63,987 nucleotides of DNA, taken from positions 1 through 63,987 of the forward strand of contig NZ_FOJQ01000009.1 of the NCBI RefSeq assembly GCF_900111795.1, read 5' to 3'. The translations under genes and the position numbers were made by a program. This document shows, one piece after another, positions 37,852-47,373 of this stretch (position 1 is the first letter of the stretch; each line of letters starts with the position of its first letter). This DNA is from Anoxybacillus pushchinoensis (GTDB taxonomy: Bacteria > Bacillota > Bacilli > Bacillales > Anoxybacillaceae). The notes under the pieces are model-generated. The model was not told where the DNA came from. It saw only the letters and a program-made list of their open reading frames with translations, and ran no database searches.

Positions 37852-38646
37852 TTATATAGACACGTCCGCTTTAATATGCGGATGCGGGTCATAATCAACA
37901 ATTTCAAAATCTTCAAAACGATACTCAAAAATGGAAGAAGGTTTTCGTTTGATGATCAGCTTTGGAAGCGGGCGCGGTTCCCTCGTTAGTTGCAATTTCG
38001 CTTGTTCAATATGGTTCATATATAAATGGACATCGCCGCCAGTAAAAATAAGCTCTTTTGGCTCCAAATCGCATTGTTGGGCAACCATATGTGTAAGTAA
38101 TGCATAGCTTGCGATATTGAACGGAAGACCTAAAAACGTATCGACGGAGCGCTGTTGCCACATACATGATAACGTCCCGTTTTCTACATAAAACTGAAAA
38201 GCATAGTGACAAGGAGGCAATTTCATGTAATCCAACTCCCCCACATTCCATGCATTTACTAAAAGTCGGCGAGAATTCGGGTTTGTCTTTATTTGTTCAA
38301 TTACTTCACTAATTTGATCAATTGTTCGACCATCGGCCCCTTTCCATGAACGCCATTGCGCGCCATATACCGGTCCTAAATCCCCGTTTTCATCTGCCCA
38401 TTCGTCCCAAATCGTTACACCATTTTCTTTTAAATAACGAATATTTGTCTCTCCACTCAAAAACCAAAGCAATTCGTGGATGATCGAACGAATATGTAAT
38501 TTTTTTGTCGTAAGCAAAGGAAAACCTTCACGTAAATCGAATCGTAATTGACGTCCGAATACGGAAATCGTCCCCGTTCCTGTGCGATCGTCCTTATACA
38601 CCCCGTTTTGTAAAATATCTTCAAGTAATTGTAAATATTGCTTCAT
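37852..38646 (-). CDS. thyA: Thymidylate synthase
   Basis: The 264-residue enzyme methylates dUMP with methylene-THF. The nucleophile Cys146 lies in LPPCHYAFQ, and [21 protein letters not shown] and HLYMNHIEQ are typical. A GGTGAGGG box precedes the ATG. It forms an operon with dfrA. The 209 bases upstream hold an imperfect TGTCAT/ATGACA repeat and the tatC terminator, but no gene. Confidence 0.95.
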   Translation of the reverse strand: MKQYLQLLEDILQNGVYKDDRTGTGTISVFGRQLRFDLREGFPLLTTKKLHIRSIIHELLWFLSGETNIRYLKENGVTIWDEWADENGDLGPVYGAQWRSWKGADGRTIDQISEVIEQIKTNPNSRRLLVNAWNVGELDYMKLPPCHYAFQFYVENGTLSCMWQQRSVDTFLGLPFNIASYALLTHMVAQQCDLEPKELIFTGGDVHLYMNHIEQAKLQLTREPRPLPKLIIKRKPSSIFEYRFEDFEIVDYDPHPHIKADVSI

Positions 38647-38845
38647 AACACCCTCACCTTCTTTTATATACTGTCATTTATTATGACATAAAGCATACAA
38701 CTAGGAAAGAAAAAAACGTAGGACAATCCTACAGCTAACAACTCGTGGTGAAGAACCATTTCCATAGGATAAATGTAACAAAATGTTCTTAAATATATTA
38801 GCGACATGAAAATAGTTTTTATTATAATAAATAGCTAAAAAAAAA

Positions 38846-38874
38846 AAAGCGCCTTCTATTCTGAAGACGCTTCT
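38846..38874 (-). terminator. Terminator of tatC
   Basis: On the minus strand AAGCGTCTTC pairs with GAAGGCGCTT and T12 follows. Confidence 0.8.
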
Positions 38875-39608
38875 TGCTCGATCTGTTTTTCTTTTCGTTT
38901 ATACACAAATTTTGAGATAGATATACTCACCTCATATAACAACAACAACGGAATAGTTACTAAAAAGTCAGAGATAAAATCTGGTGGCGTAATAGTTACT
39001 GCAATAATAACTAATATAAAATATGCATATTTTCTCATCTTTTGTAACGCATATGGATTGATTAAACCAATGCTTGTTAAAAACATAATAATAATTGGTA
39101 ATTCGAACAGTACTGCAAAAGGAAGCGTCATGTTAAACATAAAGCGAAAGTACTTTTCTGTCGTAAACATAGTCGCAAACAAATCTTCCCCGAGACTCAT
39201 TAAAAAGTGAAACACCATTGGAAATACGACAAAGTAGCCAAAACATAACCCGAGCACAAATAACAGAAACGTGGCAGGAATATACGATAATGTAACTTTC
39301 CGCTCTCTCGGAGTAAGGGCAGGTTTAACAAACACCCATATTTGCCATACAAGTACTGGAATCGTCATTGTAATCGCGAATACGCCAGCCAACATGACAT
39401 ATACCCATAAAACATCGGTAGGACTTAAAATGGTTAACTTTACATCTAAATCAGCAATAAGCCAGCGATATAAATCTTGAACAAAAATAAATCCTACAAT
39501 AAAAAATAAAATAAGTGCTCCAACAACAATAAAAATTCTCTTGCGCAGTTCTTCTAAATGTTCAACTAACGTCATCTCTTTATCTTCATATCGTTGCTTT
39601 TCTTCCAC
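38856..39608 (-). CDS. tatC: Twin-arginine translocase subunit TatC
   Basis: TatC recognises twin-arginine signal peptides and forms the export channel with TatA. It has six hydrophobic helices, the N-terminal LVEHLEELRKR motif and the FVKPALTPRERK loop. The start is uncertain: GTG 39608 has a weak GGTG box, TTG 39623 lies too close to AAGG. It follows tatA with a hairpin in between. Confidence 0.92.
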   Translation of the reverse strand: MEEKQRYEDKEMTLVEHLEELRKRIFIVVGALILFFIVGFIFVQDLYRWLIADLDVKLTILSPTDVLWVYVMLAGVFAITMTIPVLVWQIWVFVKPALTPRERKVTLSYIPATFLLFVLGLCFGYFVVFPMVFHFLMSLGEDLFATMFTTEKYFRFMFNMTLPFAVLFELPIIIMFLTSIGLINPYALQKMRKYAYFILVIIAVTITPPDFISDFLVTIPLLLLYEVSISISKFVYKRKEKQIEQEASSE

Positions 39609-39640
39609 GAGCGTAAACACCAACCTTTTTCCATGTTAAA

Positions 39641-39663
39641 AACGGCAACACATCGTTGCCGCT
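39641..39663 (-). terminator. Hairpin between tatA and tatC
   Basis: AACGGCAAC and GTTGCCGCT form a stem with a five-base loop directly after the tatA stop. The T-tract is interrupted, so it may attenuate or stabilise the tatA message rather than end transcription. Confidence 0.45.
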
Positions 39664-39858
39664 TTATGATTTACGCGTTTCTTTCTTTTCGTCGAGCTCC
39701 TCTAATACTTCGTCACGCAATCCCTTTGTAGATTTTTTAAATTCACGTAATGTTTCACCAAAAGCCCGTCCGATCTCAGGCAATTTTTTCGGTCCAAAAA
39801 TGACAAGAGCGATGACAAGAATTAAAATTAAACCAGGTAAACCTATGTTCGAAAGCAT
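39664..39858 (-). CDS. tatA: Twin-arginine translocase subunit TatA
   Basis: The 64-residue protein has one N-terminal transmembrane helix ([16 protein letters not shown]), the [15 protein letters not shown] hinge and amphipathic helix, and a charged tail. I chose ATG 39858 with GGAGATGACGTT upstream. It pairs with tatC as a minimal TatAC system; no tatB is needed in Bacilli. Confidence 0.93.
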   Translation of the reverse strand: MLSNIGLPGLILILVIALVIFGPKKLPEIGRAFGETLREFKKSTKGLRDEVLEELDEKKETRKS

Positions 39859-39947
39859 AACGTCATCTCCTTTTTTATACATACGCTTCTTTTATTGTAG
39901 TGCTAACATTTTCATTTTTCAATGACAAATTTCGAGAGGTGGAAAAA

Positions 39948-40313
39948 ATGTTCAACAAGCAGCATACCGTTTATGCGATTTTCTTTACAATCGATAACAA
40001 CGCCATCGTTGAGATCGGGAAACTAGGTACGTTTTTATTTCCAAAGGGAAACTATATTTATGTAGGGAGCGCTAAACGAAATATGCAATCGCGTATTCAA
40101 CGTCACATACAGGTAGAAAAAAGAAAGCGATGGCACATCGATTACATTCGACCGTATGGTGAGATTACACACATCCAAACATATTCCTCTGAACTGAGTG
40201 AATGCGCACGTGCCCAACAGCTTTTTCAACAATATGATGGACAATGGATCGTGAAAAAATTTGGTTCATCTGACTGCCGCTGTCCTTCCCATCTCATTTA
40301 TTATAAACAATAA
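39948..40313 (+). CDS. DUF123 (GIY-YIG-like) protein
   Basis: The 121 residues match the DUF123 family: GTFLFPKGNYIYVGSAKRN, then RIQRH, RWHIDYI and a CxC near the end (SSDCRCPSHL). The fold is related to GIY-YIG nucleases and the domain is fused to endonuclease III in some archaea. A nuclease role is not shown. GAGAGGTGG precedes the ATG. It is convergent with the symporter gene and shares its terminator. Confidence 0.8.
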   Translation: MFNKQHTVYAIFFTIDNNAIVEIGKLGTFLFPKGNYIYVGSAKRNMQSRIQRHIQVEKRKRWHIDYIRPYGEITHIQTYSSELSECARAQQLFQQYDGQWIVKKFGSSDCRCPSHLIYYKQ

Positions 40314-40337
40314 AACGAGGGGGGATCTCCCTCGTTT
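40313..40337. terminator. Bidirectional terminator
   Basis: AAACGAGGG and CCCTCGTTT form a nine-bp stem with a seven-base loop between convergent genes. Confidence 0.7.
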
Positions 40338-41556
40338 AGTTCGCTTTCTCATATTTTTCTTCTGATTTTGCAACAATGACTGCACATGCAGCATCTCCAG
40401 TAATATTTACAACCGTTCTCGTCATATCAAGTAGTCGATCAACCCCTAAAATAAGCGCAATTCCTTCAACAGGTAGACCAACTGATGTTAACACCATAGA
40501 AAGCATAATTAATCCAACACCCGGCACTCCTGCTGTGCCAATGCTTGCAAGCGTTGCTGTTAAAACAACTGTCAATAAATCACCGAATGTCAAATCAACA
40601 CCATATACTTGCGCGATAAACATCGTTGCCACACCTTGCATAATGACTGTTCCATCCATGTTAATTGTCGCCCCGAGCGGTTGCACAAAACCGCTAATGC
40701 TTTTTGGAACATTTAAGTTTTTTTGCGCTGTTTCCATTGATACTGGCAATGTAGCATTACTGCTTGATGTACTAAATGCAACAACCATTGCCGGAGAAAA
40801 TCCTTTAATAAACGCGATCGGGTTCATTTTTCCAAGCAACCATACTGCTGTACTATACACCGCAAAGAGATGAATGAATAACGCTAATAACACAACAAAC
40901 ATATATTTCCCCATCGCTGTAATCGCATCTAATCCTTGTCCACCGATCGCGATAGTAATTAATGCAAAAGCCCCATACGGAGCAAGCTTCATGACCCACT
41001 CTACTAAGTACATGAAAATATCGTTGACTTGCTCTACAATAACTCGTACTTGTTTCACTCGATCACCAAGGCGAGCGATGGCCATGCCAACAAGCATCGC
41101 AAAAACAATAACTTGCAACATATTCCCTTCCACCATCGCTTGGAATGGGTTAGTCGGAACAATATTTAACAATGTATCTACAACAGGTGGGGCTTCTTTC
41201 TTTTCAAACGATGCCCCTTCTAAATTAAAATTCCCTTCTCCGGGGCGAATGACAGCCCCTAATGTTAAAGCAATAATAAGTGCAAGAGAAGTAGTAATTA
41301 AAAAGAATGAGATTGTTTTCAAACCGATGCGGCCAAGTTTTTTCGGATCACCAACACCAGCCGCGCCTAAAATTAATGAAACGAGTACGATCGGAACGAC
41401 AAGAAGTTTAATTAAGTTAATAAATATCGTTCCAAGCGGATGAAGTACATATGTTTTTGCAATGTCAAACCATTCTATTGGAAGAGCTAAGTTGAAAACG
41501 AGTCCAACAATCATTCCGGCAAACATTCCTAGTAAAATCTTCTTCGTCATCGACAT
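40336..41556 (-). CDS. Dicarboxylate/amino acid:cation symporter (DAACS family)
   Basis: A 406-residue glutamate- or dicarboxylate-type carrier with eight helices and two hairpin loops. Hairpin 1 has the serine-rich FSTSSSNATLPVS, and NMDGTVIMQGVATMF and ITGDAACAVIVAKSE follow. GltP, GltT and DctP share this build; substrate cannot be fixed from sequence. ATG 41556 has GGAGGTGTTCAT upstream. Confidence 0.88.
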   Translation of the reverse strand: MSMTKKILLGMFAGMIVGLVFNLALPIEWFDIAKTYVLHPLGTIFINLIKLLVVPIVLVSLILGAAGVGDPKKLGRIGLKTISFFLITTSLALIIALTLGAVIRPGEGNFNLEGASFEKKEAPPVVDTLLNIVPTNPFQAMVEGNMLQVIVFAMLVGMAIARLGDRVKQVRVIVEQVNDIFMYLVEWVMKLAPYGAFALITIAIGGQGLDAITAMGKYMFVVLLALFIHLFAVYSTAVWLLGKMNPIAFIKGFSPAMVVAFSTSSSNATLPVSMETAQKNLNVPKSISGFVQPLGATINMDGTVIMQGVATMFIAQVYGVDLTFGDLLTVVLTATLASIGTAGVPGVGLIMLSMVLTSVGLPVEGIALILGVDRLLDMTRTVVNITGDAACAVIVAKSEEKYEKAN

Positions 41557-41708
41557 ATGAACACCTCCGTCAATTTTTTGTTTTTTTACTTTAAAACGTA
41601 TTTTCACAAAAAAGAGCCGCTTCAATTGTAAATGTTTCTTTTAAAATTGTAAAGAAAAATAATTATATTTATCAGAAAAGTAATATAATTTATTTTTTAC
41701 AAAAAAAT

Positions 41709-41730
41709 GCTACCACAATGATGTGGTAGC
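41709..41730 (-). terminator. Terminator of the 43-residue gene
   Basis: GCTACCAC and GTGGTAGC form an eight-bp stem with a six-base loop, followed on the minus strand by T7. Confidence 0.75.
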
Positions 41731-41731
41731 T

Positions 41732-41863
41732 TTATACCCGCTTTGTTCGTTTACGACTCGAATCCATCTCAATATTTCCTGTTTCCTGCTCAGTTGTTCC
41801 TTGTCCTTTTACTTCTGGTGAACTTAATCCTGTCTTTGAGGCATCTTTTTTTCGTTTACTCAC
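41732..41863 (-). CDS. Small hydrophilic protein, 43 residues
   Basis: GTG start at 41863 with AGGAGGTGAAAGAA upstream. The peptide (MSKRKKDASKTGLSS..., ending SSRKRTKRV) is very polar, without membrane or signal sequence. Its composition recalls small acid-soluble spore proteins of the minor type, but I cannot assign a family. It has a strong ribosome binding site and its own terminator, so it is likely real. Confidence 0.6.
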   Translation of the reverse strand: MSKRKKDASKTGLSSPEVKGQGTTEQETGNIEMDSSRKRTKRV

Positions 41864-41897
41864 TTCTTTCACCTCCTACCGTCTTATTCTGCCTCGT

Positions 41898-42674
41898 TCA
41901 TAAAAGTTCAATCGTCCCAAAATGAAATTTTGCCGTTTTTCTTCGATAAACAAAGAAACCAAACTGTTCAAATCGTGAGCTTTGCCAATGGTCTTTTAAT
42001 ACGACACGCTGTCGGGCTACTCGTTTTGCTTGTTCGATATGTTGTTCTGTTAAGTTTGTATATAGCGCAGCTTGCTTTAATCCTTTTACTCCATCAGCTT
42101 CCTCAATGCTCACTTCAAACATCGGATCTAAATAAACGACATCATATGACTTATCCTCACATTGCTCTAAAAAGGAGCTAAAGTCATCATGGAGCACGTG
42201 AATGCGTCGCATTGCCTCGTTTAATTCACAAATATCACTTTTCCAATGACGTAACCCTTGTTTTGTTAAGTAAGCGATATATGTACTCCCTTCAATTCCT
42301 ACGACTTTCCCTTCCTCTCCAACCACTAAGCTTGCAATCATACTATCCGATGCTAAACCGAGCGTGCAGTCTAAAAACGTCATCCCTCGTTGTAATTTCG
42401 TCGCCTGTAAAAATGGTTCACTTTCACCTTTTAAAATACGCTTTGCGCGAAAAGAAGCGGAGTTTGGATGAAAAAATAACGGTTCTTGTCCATGTGGGAA
42501 ATGAATTTCTAGCCTTTCTTTTCCAACGACAAGAATCGGTTCGTGTATTTGTTGTTGAATCGAAGCAATGGATCGTTTTCGACGTGGTATATATGAAATT
42601 TGTAATTCCAACGCAATTTGCCTCGCTTTTTCAATCATCTGTTCATTTGTTCTGCCAGCTGTCGTCACAATCAT
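41898..42674 (-). CDS. ypiP: Class I SAM-dependent methyltransferase (YpiP/RsmJ-like)
   Basis: The 258-residue protein has a SAM-binding site (FLDCTLGLASDSMIAS, VVGIEGS) and a catalytic VVYLDPMFE motif, as in RsmJ-type rRNA guanine methyltransferases. The N-terminal 90 residues (MIVTTAGRTNEQMIEKAR) are typical of B. subtilis YpiP. rRNA is the likely substrate but unproven. Confidence 0.75.
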   Translation of the reverse strand: MIVTTAGRTNEQMIEKARQIALELQISYIPRRKRSIASIQQQIHEPILVVGKERLEIHFPHGQEPLFFHPNSASFRAKRILKGESEPFLQATKLQRGMTFLDCTLGLASDSMIASLVVGEEGKVVGIEGSTYIAYLTKQGLRHWKSDICELNEAMRRIHVLHDDFSSFLEQCEDKSYDVVYLDPMFEVSIEEADGVKGLKQAALYTNLTEQHIEQAKRVARQRVVLKDHWQSSRFEQFGFFVYRRKTAKFHFGTIELL

Positions 42675-42687
42675 GCGTTCACCTCAA

Positions 42688-42714
42688 AAGAAAAAAGGAT
42701 GTCAATCGGACACC
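42688..42714 (-). terminator. Terminator of brxA
   Basis: GGATGTC and GGACACCC arms with a short loop; T-rich on the minus strand. Confidence 0.6.
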
Positions 42715-42715
42715 C

Positions 42716-43150
42716 TTAACAATGTTTTTCAAACGCTTGCATAATATTTTGCATAATATTTTCAATTGAATTCGCTTCAATATCGTGGCGTGGAATAAAA
42801 TGGACGACTTCTTTTCCCTTTAACAATGCCATCGATGGTGAAGAAGGTTCAATGCCTACAAAATACTCCCGCATTTTAGCCGTCGCTTCTCGATCTTGCC
42901 CTGCAAATACGGTCACGAGATGAGTTGGTTTCTTTTCGCTCATTTGTACAGCCTGAATGGCTGCTGGGCGCGCAAGCCCCGCTGCACAACCACAAACGGA
43001 ATTAATGACAACAAACGTCGTTCCTTCCACTTGTTCCATAAATTGTTCAACTTCTTCACTCGTACGTAACTCTGTAAATCCACCATTGACTAATTCATCA
43101 CGCATCGGTTGCACTACTTGACGCATATATTCTTCATATGACATAAACAT
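42716..43150 (-). CDS. brxA: Bacilliredoxin BrxA/YphP
   Basis: Bacilliredoxins remove bacillithiol from S-bacillithiolated proteins. The 144-residue thioredoxin-fold protein has the CGC active site (NSVCGCAAGLARP, Cys53 and Cys55) and GIEPSSPSMALLKG. I chose ATG 43150, GGAGGG nine bases upstream. This also means the organism is expected to make bacillithiol. B. subtilis YphP/YqiW are the nearest known proteins. Confidence 0.9.
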   Translation of the reverse strand: MFMSYEEYMRQVVQPMRDELVNGGFTELRTSEEVEQFMEQVEGTTFVVINSVCGCAAGLARPAAIQAVQMSEKKPTHLVTVFAGQDREATAKMREYFVGIEPSSPSMALLKGKEVVHFIPRHDIEANSIENIMQNIMQAFEKHC

Positions 43151-43229
43151 ACGTATATCCCTCCAAATCATTCTTGCTTTTACAAGAATACAACAATGTC
43201 GATAGAAAAATCAATAAAATAAAAAAACA

Positions 43230-43258
43230 TTGAATAATTTTCTAAAAATTTTTATAAT
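43230..43258 (+). promoter_or_regulatory. Sigma-A promoter of metA
   Basis: TTGAAT (43230-43235) and TATAAT (43253-43258) are 17 bases apart, about 38 bases upstream of the metA start. The leader is too short for an S-box riboswitch. Confidence 0.75.
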
Positions 43259-43295
43259 GATTGTATTTATATGATGTGAAATGGAGGTTGACGAC

Positions 43296-44204
43296 ATGCC
43301 AATTAATATTCCACGCGATCTTCCTGCAAAAGAAATACTAGAACAAGAAAATATTTTTGTTATGGATGAGGAGCGTGCCTATTCTCAAGACATTCGGCCG
43401 TTAAATATTATCATTCTAAACTTAATGCCACAAAAGGAAAAGGCGGAAACACAACTGTTGCGGTTACTCGGAAACTCACCGTTGCAAGTTCATGTAACTT
43501 TCTTACGCCCAGAGACGCATGAAGCAAAAACAACATCGAAACACCATCTTGATCAATTTTATACGACATTTCAACATGTTCAACGTAAAAAATATGATGG
43601 TATGATCATTACTGGGGCACCTGTAGAACACTTGCCATTTGAACAAGTTGATTATTGGGATGAGCTGACTAAAATCATGGAATGGACAAAGACGAACGTT
43701 ACATCAACGTTACATATTTGTTGGGGTGCACAAGCAGGTATGTACTATCATTACGGAATCCCTAAGCATAACTTACCACAAAAATGTTTCGGTGTATTCG
43801 ACCATATACTAGAACAAAAGCACGTCAAGTTAACTCGTGGATTTGACGATATTCACAAAATCCCGCATTCACGCCATACAGACGTTAAACGTGAACATAT
43901 CGAGGCTGTCTCAGAGTTGACGATTCTATCTTCATCTGAAGAAGCAGGCGTTTGTCTTGTCGTTTCAAATGACGGAAAACAAGTGTTTTTAACAGGGCAC
44001 CCAGAGTATGATGCTACAACGCTAAAAGAAGAATATGAACGTGATGTGGCTAAAGGGTTGGATATACAAATTCCAAAATATTATTTTCCACATAACGATC
44101 CGAATAAGCAACCGTATAACACATGGCGTTCTCATGCTAACTTACTGTTTGTCAACTGGCTCAACTATTATGTGTATCAAGAGACACCGTATGTGTGGGA
44201 GTAA
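43296..44204 (+). CDS. metA: Homoserine O-acetyltransferase, MetA type
   Basis: The first step of methionine synthesis from homoserine. The 302 residues have the nucleophile Cys142 ([12 protein letters not shown]) and the GHPEYD histidine region. Position 111 is Glu ([11 protein letters not shown]), the residue linked to acetyl-CoA rather than succinyl-CoA use in Bacillus MetA. ATG 43296 has GGAGGTTGACGAC upstream; the ATG at 43281 lies in that box. A sigma-A promoter precedes it. Confidence 0.93.
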   Translation: MPINIPRDLPAKEILEQENIFVMDEERAYSQDIRPLNIIILNLMPQKEKAETQLLRLLGNSPLQVHVTFLRPETHEAKTTSKHHLDQFYTTFQHVQRKKYDGMIITGAPVEHLPFEQVDYWDELTKIMEWTKTNVTSTLHICWGAQAGMYYHYGIPKHNLPQKCFGVFDHILEQKHVKLTRGFDDIHKIPHSRHTDVKREHIEAVSELTILSSSEEAGVCLVVSNDGKQVFLTGHPEYDATTLKEEYERDVAKGLDIQIPKYYFPHNDPNKQPYNTWRSHANLLFVNWLNYYVYQETPYVWE

Positions 44205-44235
44205 GCCTTTCGCTTTATGGCGAGGGCTTTTTTAT
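44203..44235 (+). terminator. Terminator of metA
   Basis: AAGCCTTTCGC pairs with GCGAGGGCTT, followed by T6. Confidence 0.7.
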
Positions 44236-44297
44236 TTGTAAGTATGTAAAAAAAGAATATAATGTTTTGTATACATAAACGAAAGGAGGAAAGAAAG

Positions 44298-45800
44298 GTG
44301 GTTGTTGAAGATCGACACATTTCTCTCATTGTATTAGGGTTGCTATTAGCTATCTTTATGGCGGCGATGGATAATACGATTGTGGCGACAGCAATTGGTA
44401 CAATCGTCGCTGACTTAGGGGGCGTCGATCAATTTGTATGGGTCACGTCTGCTTACATGGTTACGGTTATGGCTGGTATGCCTATTTTCGGAAAATTATC
44501 CGATATGTATGGAAGAAAACGATTTTTTCTTTTTGGACTCATTGTTTTTCTCATCGGCTCCGCTTTGTGTGGTTTAGCTCAAAACATCGTCCAGCTCAGC
44601 ATTTTTCGTGCAATTCAAGGAGTTGGTGGCGGGGCATTAATGCCGATTGCCTTTACGATCGTATTTGATGTGTTTCCGCCAGAAAAACGTGGAAAAATGA
44701 CCGGACTTCTCGGAGCGGTATTTGGTATATCGAGCGTATTAGGCCCATTACTCGGTGCGTATATTACTGACTACTTAAGTTGGCATTGGATATTTTATGT
44801 CAACGTACCGATCGGTCTCGTATCCATTATTTTGATCGCTCGCTACTATAAAGAGTCGACACAACATGCTAAACAAATCATTGACTGGTACGGAGCTTTG
44901 ACACTCGTCATTGCCGTCGTTAGTTTAATGTTTGCATTAGAGCTAGGCGGAAAGCATTACGAGTGGAGTTCTATTCCAATCATTTGTTTGTTTACGGTGA
45001 GTACCGTTTTCTTTATCGCTTTTTTGTACATAGAGACAAAAGCAAAAGAGCCGATTATCTCATTCGTTTTATTTAAACGGCGGACATTTGCGATCGCACA
45101 ACTATTAGCTTTTTTATACGGGGCGACATTCGTTATTTTAACTGTCTTTATTCCTATATTCGTACAAGCGGTATATGGTGGAACGGCCAAAAACGCAGGG
45201 CTTATTTTAATGCCAATGATGCTCGGTTCCGTTGCAGGAAGTTCAACAGCTGGAATTTCCCAAACGAAGACATCATATCGAAACATTATGTTCGTTTCAA
45301 TTATCGCCTATTTTTGTGGAATGCTTTTTCTTAGCTTTATGACTCCAGAAACGTCAAAGCTTTGGTTAACCATTTATATAGCACTAGCTGGATTTGGGGT
45401 TGGATTTTCTTTTTCACTTTTGCCATCGGCGTCCATGCATAATTTAGAGCCCCGTTTCCGTGGGACAGCGAATTCAACAAATTCATTTTTTCGTTCGCTC
45501 GGCATGACAATTGGTATAACCATTTTCGGAACGATTCAATCAAATAAGCTAGCTGCTGAATTACGCGAATCATTCGGTGCGAATACGACAACATTTTCGC
45601 TAGATCCACATGCGCTGTTTGAAACAGGAGCACGGGCTCAAATACCACCGAACGTGCTGCAAAAAATTGTCGATGCGATGGCTTCGTCAATTACATTTTC
45701 ATTTTCTATTGCATTAATTCCGATCGCTCTTAGTGCAATAGCTATTTTCTTCATGGGAAACGAAAAATTAGAAGTTCAACAAAAAGGTAGGGGGCAATGA
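44298..45800 (+). CDS. MFS drug efflux transporter, DHA2 (14-helix) family
   Basis: The 500-residue protein has about 14 helices. It carries motifs of drug:H+ antiporters: D in MAAMDNTIVATA of helix 1, GKLSDMYGRKR after helix 2, and GAVFGISSVLGPLLGAYIT (motif C) in helix 5. I chose GTG 44298, with AAGGAGGAAAGAAAG upstream. Substrates are not predictable. It ends at a bidirectional terminator shared with the methyltransferase. Confidence 0.88.
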   Translation: MVVEDRHISLIVLGLLLAIFMAAMDNTIVATAIGTIVADLGGVDQFVWVTSAYMVTVMAGMPIFGKLSDMYGRKRFFLFGLIVFLIGSALCGLAQNIVQLSIFRAIQGVGGGALMPIAFTIVFDVFPPEKRGKMTGLLGAVFGISSVLGPLLGAYITDYLSWHWIFYVNVPIGLVSIILIARYYKESTQHAKQIIDWYGALTLVIAVVSLMFALELGGKHYEWSSIPIICLFTVSTVFFIAFLYIETKAKEPIISFVLFKRRTFAIAQLLAFLYGATFVILTVFIPIFVQAVYGGTAKNAGLILMPMMLGSVAGSSTAGISQTKTSYRNIMFVSIIAYFCGMLFLSFMTPETSKLWLTIYIALAGFGVGFSFSLLPSASMHNLEPRFRGTANSTNSFFRSLGMTIGITIFGTIQSNKLAAELRESFGANTTTFSLDPHALFETGARAQIPPNVLQKIVDAMASSITFSFSIALIPIALSAIAIFFMGNEKLEVQQKGRGQ

Positions 45801-45821
45801 TGCGTCTCCCTACCTTTTTTG
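45784..45821. terminator. Bidirectional terminator
   Basis: GGTAGGG and CCCTACC arms with a GC-containing loop, followed by T6 on the plus strand. Confidence 0.65.
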
Positions 45822-46484
45822 CAACATAAATAACCACATAAAAGAAACGGCCTGTTTTAACTCTGTCGGTAAATGTCGGATAATAGAATTATCAATTTCG
45901 CGCTTATACACCCCTTCTCCATCAACAACTGTAAAACCATTTTCAGTAGCTAGCCGTTCAAACTCCCATGGCATCATCGTATTGCAGATCACCGCCTCAT
46001 CATATAAGCGGCGATAGCTATTTACTCGCGGGGCAGCTGTCGGTCCAAGGATACCTACACAAACATATGCATTTGCTTTTAATACACGCCGCACTTCCTC
46101 AAGCGCAGCAAGCGGACGTTCCGTCCATTCAAAGCAGTTAATAATCATCGCACCTGTAAACGTTTCATCTGGAAAAGGCAAATTCATAATATCTGCTTGT
46201 TGAAAATGGAGATGTTCATGATGTCTTTTCTTTTTTGCTAATTCAATCATTTCGCTTGATAAATCTAAGCCGATCACTCGGTACCCTTCTTTACACAACT
46301 TGTATGATCCATATCCGTCACCGCAACCAATATCTGCAACATATCCTTCTTTAGGCATGTATGTTTTAACAAAAGGAATAATCGTTTTTCGACTTCCCTG
46401 CTCCCACATGTCCTCACTACTTTGATGCCACCACTCCGCGCGCTCATCCCACTGTTTCTCCGCCTCTTTATGCCACGTACGCAT
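45810..46484 (-). CDS. Class I SAM-dependent methyltransferase
   Basis: The 224 residues have the Methyltransf_11 pattern: VADIGCGDGYGSYKL, VIGLDLSSEMIELAKKK, and INCFEWTERPLAALEEVRRVL. ATG 46484 has AGAGGTGGAGTT upstream; 22 extra upstream codons are not conserved-looking. The build resembles B. subtilis YodH. The methyl acceptor is unknown. Confidence 0.8.
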   Translation of the reverse strand: MRTWHKEAEKQWDERAEWWHQSSEDMWEQGSRKTIIPFVKTYMPKEGYVADIGCGDGYGSYKLCKEGYRVIGLDLSSEMIELAKKKRHHEHLHFQQADIMNLPFPDETFTGAMIINCFEWTERPLAALEEVRRVLKANAYVCVGILGPTAAPRVNSYRRLYDEAVICNTMMPWEFERLATENGFTVVDGEGVYKREIDNSIIRHLPTELKQAVSFMWLFMLQKR

Positions 46485-46548
46485 AACTCCACCTCTTTTT
46501 GAAAAAATAAACATGTTACGTTTATTGTAGCAGAAAGGAGAGAGAAAC

Positions 46549-46683
46549 ATGACAAAAAAAGTGAATCAAGGAAGCGAAAATCAAAATGCCCCAACACAAC
46601 ATGGGAAGTTGCACGGACATACCGGAGACAATAGCAAAGGACGGAAGCAAAACAAAAGTCAAAACGATAAAACCGACCATTAA
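46549..46683 (+). CDS. Small hydrophilic protein, 44 residues
   Basis: ATG at 46549 with AAAGGAGAGAGAAAC upstream. The peptide starts MTKKVNQGSENQNAP and ends NKSQNDKTDH; it has no hydrophobic stretch and is rich in N, Q, K, G and H, as are several minor spore proteins. No family assignment. The terminator after it is the 22-bp hairpin that also flanks the pxp island. Confidence 0.6.
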   Translation: MTKKVNQGSENQNAPTQHGKLHGHTGDNSKGRKQNKSQNDKTDH

Positions 46684-46685
46684 AA

Positions 46686-46707
46686 AAGTCGGGCGATTAG
46701 CCCGACT
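46686..46707. repeat. Terminator hairpin, left copy of a 22-bp direct repeat
   Basis: GTCGGGC and GCCCGAC with loop GATTA. The same 22 bases recur at 51780-51801. Here it ends the 44-residue gene; A/T-rich flanks suit termination. Confidence 0.8.
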
Positions 46708-46798
46708 ACAGACTGTTGACGAAATAGACTATGTTTTCAAAAGAGTGGGTAGGATGGGAAGTCGTGCAAAAGAAAAGAAGGGGCGGTGCTTCGTGAAG

Positions 46799-47373
46799 TG
46801 ACCCCCTGTCAAGTAGACAGGAATAAAAAAGCACATTTAAGCAGCCTGAGTTCTATATTCATAAGGACTCAGGTTTTTTTGAAACCGTTGGTGGTTATAA
46901 AAACGGATATATTTGTGTACGGCATCCTTTACCTCTTCGGCTGTACGGAAAGAGTACAGATGGAAACACTCTTCCTTGAAATGACTGAAGAAGTTTTCCA
47001 TGCAGGCATTGTCTAAACAGTTTCCTTTCCTGGACATACTGGCCTTTATATTGTATCTTTTGAGTAGTTGCTTCCATTCCCCCTTTCACATCTTTAAGAG
47101 CTTTTTTAGCATCTCTACTTCCGCCTCAAGGCGTTTGATTTTCATTTCATGATCTTCTGGACGAGTTCTCGGTCTTCCTTTGCCTGGTCCTTTGGCCTTT
47201 CCTCGTTTTTCTTCTAGACCTTGCATGCCTTCCTGTTCATAGTGTTTCCCCATCGACGTACCATGGCATGAGCAATTCCTAATTTTCTAGCTACTGTTTT
47301 GTAGCCCATGCCTTTCCACAACTTTCTTTTTAAACTTGACATCGTAGTTTTTTCGTATTTTTCCCATAGAAAA
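46799..47373 (-). pseudogene. IS3-family remnant: orfA plus C-terminus of orfB
   Basis: On the minus strand a degenerate orfA is readable in pieces: GYKTVARKLGIAHAMVRRW, then QEGMQGLEEKRGKAKGPGKG and LEAEVEMLKKLLKDVKGGM. After a large deletion the end of orfB follows (46837-47037: RKGNCLDNACMENFFSHFKE, with the last Glu of the DDE triad, then FYNHQRFQKNLSPYEYR). The middle of orfB with the two Asp residues is absent. TGACCCCCTGTCAAGTAGAC at 46799 looks like the IS terminal repeat. Confidence 0.8.

Noticed and set aside
38673..38690. TGTCAT/ATGACA repeat upstream of thyA as an operator
   Set aside because: It is short and single, with no regulator known to bind such a site here; left as a passing note in the thyA entry.
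43172..43295. Possible S-box riboswitch before metA
   Set aside because: The sigma-A promoter lies only about 38 bases before the start, leaving no room for the riboswitch fold, and no S-box core is seen.
46721..46740. GACTATGTTTTCAAAAG as a fourth Ter-like site
   Set aside because: It shares only CTATGTT with the core; the TCTAAAT half is absent and it lies inside IS-derived sequence.
46586..46801. A 71-codon plus frame overlapping the 44-residue gene
   Set aside because: It lies out of frame across the small gene, its terminator and IS sequence, and has no ribosome binding site.
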